Source: Planctomycetota bacterium (lineage in GTDB: Bacteria; Planctomycetota; Planctomycetia; Planctomycetales; Planctomycetaceae). From it: 58,270 nucleotides of DNA. Positions within the stretch are counted from its first letter, which is position 1, and each line of letters starts with the position of its first letter. Below the pieces are notes generated by a model, which did not search any database, was not told the origin of the DNA, and saw only the letters and a program-made list of their open reading frames with translations. The position numbers were made by a program, and so were the translations under genes. Below are positions 52,616-58,270 of this stretch, piece after piece. The stretch covers positions 66,184 to 124,453 of the forward strand of contig JAHZKX010000068.1 of NCBI GenBank assembly GCA_022600195.1, given 5' to 3'.

Positions 52616-53770
52616 ATGCTGTTGCAGAAATCTCTGGTCCGAAGAGGCTTATGCGTTTCCAATACAGTGATTATTCTGATAGCAGTCACCTTGTATCCAG
52701 TCTCTGAGTGTAGAGCTGAAAACGATCAGCCGGAAAAACAGAGTAAGACTGAGAACTCTACTCCCCGGAAAAAGCAGATCGAGACACTGCAGGATTTGAT
52801 TCGCGAAGTTGAGCGAAATGAGGCCCTCTACACAAAACAGAAACTCAATATTACAAGTGTTTATGAGGAGTTTCCTAAGGCTCCTGATCCGAACTTGCAG
52901 ATTCGCAAGCAGCGAATTTACTCTCTTACTCTGCAGGGACCGAATTTTCGACTGGAAGAGAAATCCAAAGGACGATCAAGAGTTGGGTATTTCGGCGGGT
53001 TACCGAAAAAAACGCAGAATCTTCCTAGCAGCAGATATAGTGAATCTGAATCGCTTCAGGTCTTTGACGGATCTACGCATCGTAGTCTATCGAAGCATAT
53101 TTCGAACGAACAAGAGAAAACGGAACAAAAACAAATACAGGATAGAGGTCAGATTTCTGATGAGTATCCTAGCCTGACGAACTTCGCCCGGCCACACATG
53201 TACCTGCTCAGTAACGGATGCCCCAAGGTTCCTCTCTCAACGTATCTGAAAGGTATGCAGGCTGTACTGTCACATCCGAACCCATCCTATGTAGCTCCCG
53301 GCTCAACAATTAAAGTTCAGCTTCTTGAAGATAGTGAATTTAAGGGATTGAAATGCAAGAGAATCCTGGTGGACACCATTCTCTCTAACGGAACCCGCCA
53401 TAACGGATGGGAGCTCTGGTTGGCACTAGACCGGAATCTGCTGCCTGTCCGCAATTTTAGTTATACTTACAGGTGGTCAAAAGAGATTCCTATTGCTGAA
53501 TCTATAGTTGATCAATGGCGGGAAGTCCATCCCGGAATCTGGTTTCCCATTAAGATCCACACCGATCGTTATAATTCGTTTATTGTGAAACGGGAGGGAA
53601 AGCAGACATTATCGTGGCGTAGACAAGAACATGTTACAAGCGTCGAACTCGATCCCCAGAATCTCGCTGAAACGACCTTCACGCAACTGGATTTTCCAAA
53701 AGGAATTTCTATTTACATAGAAAAAGACGGGCAAAGGACGAATCGTAAAACAGGAGACGAGGGCCACTAA
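52616..53770 (+). CDS. LolA-like secreted protein, tandem copy 1
   Basis: 384 residues from ATG 52616, chosen because CTGGAG lies seven bases before it; the ATG at 52610 is too close to that site. The signal peptide ends near CRAEN. The mature part, after a basic linker, has an N-terminal helix (LQDLIREVERNEALYTKQKL) and a long beta-sheet half-barrel, like planctomycete proteins of the LolA/outer-membrane lipoprotein-sorting-like fold: NFARPHMYLLSNGCPKVPLS, TYLKGMQAVL, WELWLALDRNLLPVRNFSYT and EVHPGIWFPIKIHTDRYNSF. Function unknown. It is clearly related to the next gene (shared NFARPHM, KVPLSTYLKG, LARDRNL-type blocks). The gap between them is 24 bases. Confidence 0.78.
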   Translation: MLLQKSLVRRGLCVSNTVIILIAVTLYPVSECRAENDQPEKQSKTENSTPRKKQIETLQDLIREVERNEALYTKQKLNITSVYEEFPKAPDPNLQIRKQRIYSLTLQGPNFRLEEKSKGRSRVGYFGGLPKKTQNLPSSRYSESESLQVFDGSTHRSLSKHISNEQEKTEQKQIQDRGQISDEYPSLTNFARPHMYLLSNGCPKVPLSTYLKGMQAVLSHPNPSYVAPGSTIKVQLLEDSEFKGLKCKRILVDTILSNGTRHNGWELWLALDRNLLPVRNFSYTYRWSKEIPIAESIVDQWREVHPGIWFPIKIHTDRYNSFIVKREGKQTLSWRRQEHVTSVELDPQNLAETTFTQLDFPKGISIYIEKDGQRTNRKTGDEGH

Positions 53771-53794
53771 CTACCTAGAAGTGGAAGAAAAAGA

Positions 53795-54910
53795 ATGAAT
53801 GAATCACGACACGCTCACTCAACTTGCTTCACCGTTTTGCTGTTGGCAGGCGTTGTATTTCCCCTTTCTGCACGGGGCGAACAGAACACAACGGCCGAGA
53901 TCGATGAAGTACAAAAACTGATTCGCGAAGTCGCGCTAAATGAGAAGTTCTATTCTAACCTCAAACTTAATCTAATCAGTACCAAGACTGACGAAGTCAC
54001 TTTTTTCCAAATCGACGCGCCAAAACCGATTGAAAACGAGACGCAGATCTCCCTTGATATGAAGGAGTTGAAGTTCCGGCGGGAAGATCGGTCAAAAGGG
54101 CGTTATGTCGTAATTACTCAAAGTGGTTTAGGCTGGCCTAAAGAGAAAACGCCCCCTGCCAATGCCAATTATACAGTAATCGGAACCCAAGAACGGACCA
54201 CTGTTTCTGACGGACAGACCTGTCGTCATTTCTGGACAGAAGATGTAACCGCTGAAAAGAAAGGAGGTCAACGACAGACCTCAAGCAATGGTTTGATTTC
54301 CGACAAACTGCAACGTCTGCCTAATTTCGCCCGGCCTCACATGTTCCTGATGGAGAATCGAGGACCGAAGGTTCCTCTCTCTACTTATCTCAAAGGGGTC
54401 AAGGCGATCCGAGCGTTTCCTGGTCCGTCCAACTTGGGTAAAGGCAGGGTTTGCAACGTTCGGATACTTGGCATAGAAGAGTTTCTGGGACTGCAATGTT
54501 TGAAAATTCTGATCGAGATTCTTGATCCGAAGGGAACGCCTCGTACACGACGGGAACTCTGGCTGGCCCGCGATCGGAACCTGATTCCGGTGCGAACTTT
54601 GAGCTATACCTACAAAGACTCAAAAGACATAGCCATCGCGGAGGGCATCGTCGATGAATTGCAGGAAGTTCGGCCTGGCGTTTGGTTTCCACTCAAGGCA
54701 CACTACAACCGATTTTCCTCAATGACTGTCAAACGAGAGGGCCGACAGGAACTGTCCTGGCAGGTCAAGTACGATGTCAAAAGCGTCTTACTTGATCCGA
54801 AAATCCCGCCCGAGATGTTTACCACTCTCAACTTCCCGCTGGGTACCAAGGTGAGTCTTGTTAAAGACGGAAAGTTAACCAAGCTCAAAGATGGGGATAA
54901 GAGTCCCTGA
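53795..54910 (+). CDS. LolA-like secreted protein, tandem copy 2
   Basis: 371 residues, signal peptide ending near ARGEQ. It aligns with the preceding protein along its length: LIREVALNEKFYSNLKLNLI, LPNFARPHMFLMENRGPKVP, LSTYLKGVKAI, RRELWLARDRNLIPVRTLSY and ELQEVRPGVWFPLKAHYNRF. The divergence is high in the middle (residues 60-150). Both end with a short sequence around T-L/Q-L-D/N-F-P-x-G. The LolA-like half-barrel suggests binding of a hydrophobic ligand. It was made by tandem duplication and is probably cotranscribed with copy 1. Confidence 0.78.
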   Translation: MNESRHAHSTCFTVLLLAGVVFPLSARGEQNTTAEIDEVQKLIREVALNEKFYSNLKLNLISTKTDEVTFFQIDAPKPIENETQISLDMKELKFRREDRSKGRYVVITQSGLGWPKEKTPPANANYTVIGTQERTTVSDGQTCRHFWTEDVTAEKKGGQRQTSSNGLISDKLQRLPNFARPHMFLMENRGPKVPLSTYLKGVKAIRAFPGPSNLGKGRVCNVRILGIEEFLGLQCLKILIEILDPKGTPRTRRELWLARDRNLIPVRTLSYTYKDSKDIAIAEGIVDELQEVRPGVWFPLKAHYNRFSSMTVKREGRQELSWQVKYDVKSVLLDPKIPPEMFTTLNFPLGTKVSLVKDGKLTKLKDGDKSP

Positions 54911-54977
54911 TGGCTGGGTTCTACATGAACCTTCTGTCTCAATTCACAAAAATGATCATTCTCAAGGAAGAAATCGT

Positions 54978-55700
54978 ATGACGACCCTTGTCGTAGGAGC
55001 CAGCGGCACTACCGGGCGGCTGCTGGTGGAGCAATTGCTGCATCGAGGACAGAAAGTGAAAGCCATTGTTCGCACTCCCGGTTCGTTTAATGAGTTCATC
55101 AGGAATCACGCTGGCTTTACAGAAATACACGCCAGTGTTTCCGAACTGACTGATGCTGAGATGGCACAGCATGTCACAGGCTGTGCTGCAGTCGCTTCCT
55201 GTTTGGGGCATCAGCTGTCATTCAAGGGCATTTTTGGAAAGCCGCGATTGCTGGTGACGGATACCGTGCGTCGTATGTGCAAGGCGATTCAAGATACGAA
55301 TTCGGGAAAAACAGTTCGGTTTGTCCTAATGAATACGGCAGGAAACAGCAACCGCGATATTCCGGAACAAGTTTCGTTTGGGCAAAAGTGTGTAATCGGG
55401 TTATTACGACTACTCTTGCCCCCGCACCTGGATAACGAGAAGGCTGCGGATTATTTACGTACCGAGATCGGTCAAAAAAATAAGATCACTGAGTGGGTCG
55501 CTGTTCGACCGGATGCATTACTCAATGAAAACGAAGCCACCGAATATGCGGTTCATCCCTCGCCGACCAGAAGCGCGATTTTTAATTCAGGCCAGACAAG
55601 TCGCATCAACGTCGGCCATTTCATGGCTGAGTTGATAACGGACGATGAGACCTGGAAACAATGGAAGGGACAAATGCCCGTGATCTACAACAAGGCATAG
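54978..55700 (+). CDS. NmrA/SDR-type NAD(P)-binding protein
   Basis: 240 residues from ATG 54978, preceded by AAGGAAG; the frame is open upstream but overlaps the end of the preceding gene. The Rossmann motif TTLVVGASGTTGRLLVEQLL is at the N-terminus (GASGTTG, atypical-SDR/NmrA-like). Later blocks are VRFVLMNTAGNSNRDIPEQV, DNEKAADYLRTEIGQKNKIT and WVAVRPDALLNENEA. It lacks the YxxxK catalytic pair of classical SDRs. A redox-sensing or isomerase role is possible. It follows the LolA-like copy 2 by 67 bases on the same strand. Confidence 0.85.
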   Translation: MTTLVVGASGTTGRLLVEQLLHRGQKVKAIVRTPGSFNEFIRNHAGFTEIHASVSELTDAEMAQHVTGCAAVASCLGHQLSFKGIFGKPRLLVTDTVRRMCKAIQDTNSGKTVRFVLMNTAGNSNRDIPEQVSFGQKCVIGLLRLLLPPHLDNEKAADYLRTEIGQKNKITEWVAVRPDALLNENEATEYAVHPSPTRSAIFNSGQTSRINVGHFMAELITDDETWKQWKGQMPVIYNKA

Positions 55701-55842
55701 GACAGGGCTCATGTCGGACCAGTTTACTTCTGAGGTCAATGTAGAATAATAGCTATTTTAATATCACTCATTTCTTTATGCGAACTACTGAATCTGATCA
55801 AATCTTTTTTCATATCGCAATCTCCGAGACTAAAGGTCAATC

Positions 55843-57450
55843 ATGATTAATCGAATGTCAATCATTTTCGTCACGGTACTTTCACTCTATCTTTTCGAAA
55901 TTCGCGCATGTAATGCAGCCGAAATGGTTCTCACTGTGGTCGATGAAAACAATAACGCAATGCCTTGTCGTGTTTTATTACGTGACAAAGACGGAACTTG
56001 TCCTACACCCTCTGATTCTGTTGTGCTGACGATCGGCTCGGAAAACTGGTTTATGTCGGATGGTTCCACTCAGTATGAGATTCCGGCTGGCAGATATGAA
56101 TTGCGTATCGAACGAGGGCTCGAATTTGAACGGTATAAACAGACGATTGTCGTACCCGATACCGGACTTAAGATACAGGTGCCGCTTAAGCGTTGGGTTA
56201 ATATGAAACAACGTGGTTATCTTTGTGCCGAAAATCATCTGCATGTCGATGCGAAGTCGGTCGGAGCGATGGCTATTGCGGAAGGCTTGGATTTTGCTTC
56301 CTCATTGACCTGGTGGAATGGCCCCGATCCGAAACGCCCTGTCTCTGAGGGAAAAGGAAAAACGCGTTCGCTCAGTTTTGCCGGTAGAAAAGTGACTGCC
56401 AGTATCTATGATGCCGAACTGGAATTTGGTTGGGGGGCTGCTTACATCCAAAACCTGTCTCGACCCTTCCCTTACCCTGCGGAGAAAGTCTGCCCTAATT
56501 TGATTTTTTTGAGACATGCCGTCGAAGAGGGTGCCCTCGTGCATTATCAGGGAGGCTGGTCTCGCGAAGTAGGCCTGGATGCGCTGCTGGGTCTGGTACA
56601 TACGGTCAATATTTGTAACAACAACTTTCACATGCACCGTTTTCAACCACGCAGCCAATACTCCAATTTGTTGAATGTGCCTGATTTTCCGGTCTACGCC
56701 AATACTGAGCATGACATGCTGCGGATGAATACCGACACTTATTACCGACTCTTGAACTGGGGATTGAAGTTATCAGCGGGAGCGGGTTCCGCCACGGGCG
56801 TCAAACAGGTACCCGCAGGTTACAATCGATCCTATGTCCTCATCAATCAATCAGCGACTCTGTCGGAGTTTAATGAAGCCTGGAAACAGGGTCGCAATTT
56901 TGTAAGCAATGGTCCAATGCTTTTTCTGGAGGGAGCCAAAGGATCGAAACCGGGAGATGCCATAGAAGTAGGAGCAGATGAATTGGGATCAGATCACAAA
57001 CAATTACAATTCAAAGTGACAGCCCTTGCCAATCAACCATTACAGTCGCTTGAGATTGTGCAAAATGGACGCGTGGTGAAACAATTCAAAATTATGAATC
57101 GATTGAAAGCAACCCATACTTTTTCTCTGGACCTGCATCAAGGGGGATGGATAGCCGCACGCTGTACAGTGCGAGACGAATTATTATCCGATCAGGAACT
57201 GGAGCGGTACTCAGCTCCGCCGCGCATTAAAGAATCTCGTTTACGCTTTGCTCATATGAGTCCCATTTATTTTGTACGTCAGGGTTCACTCTCTGCCGAT
57301 CCTGTCTCTGTACGCGAAGGTTTACAAATGTTGGATCAATTAGAAATTTTCGCACGCAAAACGGCAGGAAAAGACTATCAGGATGAGTTCATGCAAGCCA
57401 TTGAAAAAGGGCGTGATATTTTGAAATTGAAACTCACCCAGATCCCTTAA
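55843..57450 (+). CDS. Secreted CehA/McbA-like PHP-domain protein
   Basis: 535 residues with a signal peptide ending near CNAAE. An N-terminal carboxypeptidase-regulatory-like sandwich (VVDENNNAMPCRVLLRDKDG) is followed by the PHP-like metal domain that starts AENHLHVDAKSVGAMAIAEG (HxH motif) and continues with DALLGLVHTVNICNNNFHMH and the NTEHDMLRMN block. Further His residues downstream are candidate ligands. CehA/McbA enzymes hydrolyse esters such as carbaryl; here the physiological substrate is unknown. The gene stands alone. It ends 75 bases before the STAS gene stop (convergent). Confidence 0.82.
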   Translation: MINRMSIIFVTVLSLYLFEIRACNAAEMVLTVVDENNNAMPCRVLLRDKDGTCPTPSDSVVLTIGSENWFMSDGSTQYEIPAGRYELRIERGLEFERYKQTIVVPDTGLKIQVPLKRWVNMKQRGYLCAENHLHVDAKSVGAMAIAEGLDFASSLTWWNGPDPKRPVSEGKGKTRSLSFAGRKVTASIYDAELEFGWGAAYIQNLSRPFPYPAEKVCPNLIFLRHAVEEGALVHYQGGWSREVGLDALLGLVHTVNICNNNFHMHRFQPRSQYSNLLNVPDFPVYANTEHDMLRMNTDTYYRLLNWGLKLSAGAGSATGVKQVPAGYNRSYVLINQSATLSEFNEAWKQGRNFVSNGPMLFLEGAKGSKPGDAIEVGADELGSDHKQLQFKVTALANQPLQSLEIVQNGRVVKQFKIMNRLKATHTFSLDLHQGGWIAARCTVRDELLSDQELERYSAPPRIKESRLRFAHMSPIYFVRQGSLSADPVSVREGLQMLDQLEIFARKTAGKDYQDEFMQAIEKGRDILKLKLTQIP

Positions 57451-57525
57451 TAGACTTACTGGAAGTCTCTTGTTATTGGACGGGGAGTTTGCGATTTTAT
57501 TTACCTGAGATCTGGCATCAGGTTT

Positions 57526-57780
57526 TCATCCATTTTTTGAAAGCAGCATTTTCACATAGCCAGATGCACCTCGGAGTTCGGCACCCGTTGAAGCGATTTC
57601 CAATAGAACCGCTACGCCTGTTTTGTCAGCCGACTGTAATTGAGAGAGGTCCAGAATTACAGAACCGGTAACTCTTCGAATCTCTGTATTCAAAGTGATC
57701 ACGTCTTCTGAATGCAATTGACCATCGACGTGAAGAATTTCTACGTTCTTTTCGATTTCTTTTGTAATCCGAACAGTCAT
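57526..57780 (-). CDS. Single-domain STAS protein, phosphoacceptor Ser replaced
   Basis: 84 residues from ATG 57780 (an upstream frame start to 57822 is less likely). It is an anti-anti-sigma-type STAS domain: VRITKEIEKNVEILHVDGQL, SVILDLSQLQSADKTGVAVL and LEIASTGAELRGASGYVKML. In SpoIIAA-like proteins the phosphorylated Ser follows D in DSSG/DSTG; here the motif reads ADKTGV, with Lys at that place and Thr next. It may therefore be non-switchable or use Thr. It starts 60 bases after the csrA stop on the same strand, suggesting an operon csrA-STAS. A partner anti-sigma or kinase gene is not in the window. Confidence 0.75.
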   Translation of the reverse strand: MTVRITKEIEKNVEILHVDGQLHSEDVITLNTEIRRVTGSVILDLSQLQSADKTGVAVLLEIASTGAELRGASGYVKMLLSKNG

Positions 57781-57840
57781 ACTCTTCTCAAACTTCCACT
57801 TTGACTTCGAGACAGTCTGCAAGTTGTAGGCATGGAAGAA

Positions 57841-58050
57841 TTAAGTAATGGCCTCAAGACTGGCATCAACGGGGATATCTTCCTGTAACTCAGATGGTTT
57901 CGGATCGGGAAGTTCAGCACGACGGACTGGTATTTCCCGTGAGGCCTCAATTCCAAGCCGAACTTTTCCTCCATGGATGTTCAATACCTTGACATAGATA
58001 TTCTCACCAATACAAATCACTTCATTTCTCTTCCTGCTCAACACCAACAT
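57841..58050 (-). CDS. csrA: Carbon storage regulator CsrA
   Basis: 69 residues. The canonical CsrA start MLVLSRKRNEVICIG, the LGIEASREIPVRRAEL block with the RNA-contact R44 equivalent (VRRAE), and a disordered acidic tail (PDPKPSELQEDIPVDASLEA) are present. CsrA binds GGA motifs in mRNA leaders and regulates carbon use, motility and biofilm genes. In planctomycetes csrA often lies near flagellar genes; none is recognisable here, though the edge of the window is 220 bases away. An A/G-rich ribosome site (GGAGTG) precedes the ATG on the coding strand. Confidence 0.93.
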   Translation of the reverse strand: MLVLSRKRNEVICIGENIYVKVLNIHGGKVRLGIEASREIPVRRAELPDPKPSELQEDIPVDASLEAIT

Positions 58051-58136
58051 CGAACACTCCTTTTCTGTGTCATTCTGGTACTACTTGTCAGAACCGTGAC
58101 AGGAAATAGCAGTACCAGTTAACACTTATCTAGACC

Positions 58137-58270
58137 TTAATCAAGTGTACTGCGAGCAATCGCTGAGCTGGAAATTCTGCGCAGCGTGATTCGATCGGCG
58201 TTGCGCCGGTCAGGTTTCGGGTTGTGAGATTGAGCATTGGCCCAGGCTTTGCTGTTGGAAAGTTGCGGCG
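58137..58270 (-). CDS. Possible 3' end of a gene continuing beyond the window
   Basis: An open minus-strand frame runs from the window edge to a TAA at 58137-58139, ending RRNADRITLRRISSSAIARS and TLD. Forty-odd codons only; the composition is basic and Ser-rich and nothing is recognised. It could be the C-terminus of a gene located upstream of csrA on the same strand, or chance. No other feature is seen between 58051 and the edge. Confidence 0.25.
   Translation of the reverse strand, partial: PQLSNSKAWANAQSHNPKPDRRNADRITLRRISSSAIARSTLD

Overview
The window looks like chromosomal DNA of a free-living planctomycete, order Planctomycetales (a Gimesia/Rubinisphaera-like member of Planctomycetaceae is my best guess; the genus cannot be fixed by eye). 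The basis is the set of families present: DUF1501, the DUF1549/DUF1553 protein with planctomycete cytochrome motifs, PPC-domain, DUF4838, DUF1080-like, LVIVD, DUF6797/CxxCH and CehA/McbA-like proteins, almost all with signal peptides, in moderate-GC DNA with short or single-gene operons and many orphan secreted proteins. I see no rRNA, tRNA, CRISPR array, transposase or phage gene.

Layout. 1-3200: the 3' part of a multi-PAS/GAF sensor histidine kinase overlapping a stand-alone receiver. 3348-13467: secreted DUF4838 protein, DUF1501 protein, DUF1549/1553 protein and PPC protein (typical planctomycete polymer-processing or cytochrome-linked set). 13478-20489: mostly minus-strand genes (two TIM-barrel glycosidase-like orphans, a beta-propeller protein, DUF1990 and a small protein) plus a Gly-rich EF-hand protein on the plus strand. 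20546-23272: a compact malonate uptake and activation operon (madL-madM-matB-like). 23509-25523: a decayed gene fragment and a flavin monooxygenase. 25795-29115: a very large dihaem propeller protein. 29130-32946: small membrane proteins, including a tandem duplicated pair whose first copy is interrupted by TAG, and a calcineurin-like phosphoesterase. 32989-35664: a PadR regulator with an obvious palindromic operator, followed by one membrane-protein gene now split into pieces by two single-base homopolymer changes. 35877-43944: Cj0069-like ATP-grasp protein, a third homopolymer-frameshifted gene, DUF2007, DUF1080-like, LVIVD, LRR, DUF1853 and gamma-glutamyltransferase genes. 44352-46093: a Tat-exported Gly/Lys/Ser-rich peptide followed, after a strong terminator-like hairpin, by a PqqD-TPR-methyltransferase fusion; this is the best candidate for an undescribed modification system. 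46127-57450: esterases, truncated haemoglobin, a membrane hydrolase-like protein that seems to use an ATT start, an SGNH plus alpha/beta-hydrolase fusion, tandem LolA-like paralogues, an NmrA-like reductase and a CehA-like protein. 57526-58050: csrA with a small STAS gene.

The genes fall into independent units rather than one pathway. The only clear multi-gene functional units are the kinase/receiver pair, the malonate operon, the PadR unit and the peptide/PqqD-methyltransferase unit. Recurrent features are single-base breaks in homopolymers (three within 3.6 kb), nonsense codons at Lys positions (two loci), and a short dispersed intergenic repeat containing CACGAAAGACACGAAA-like sequence.
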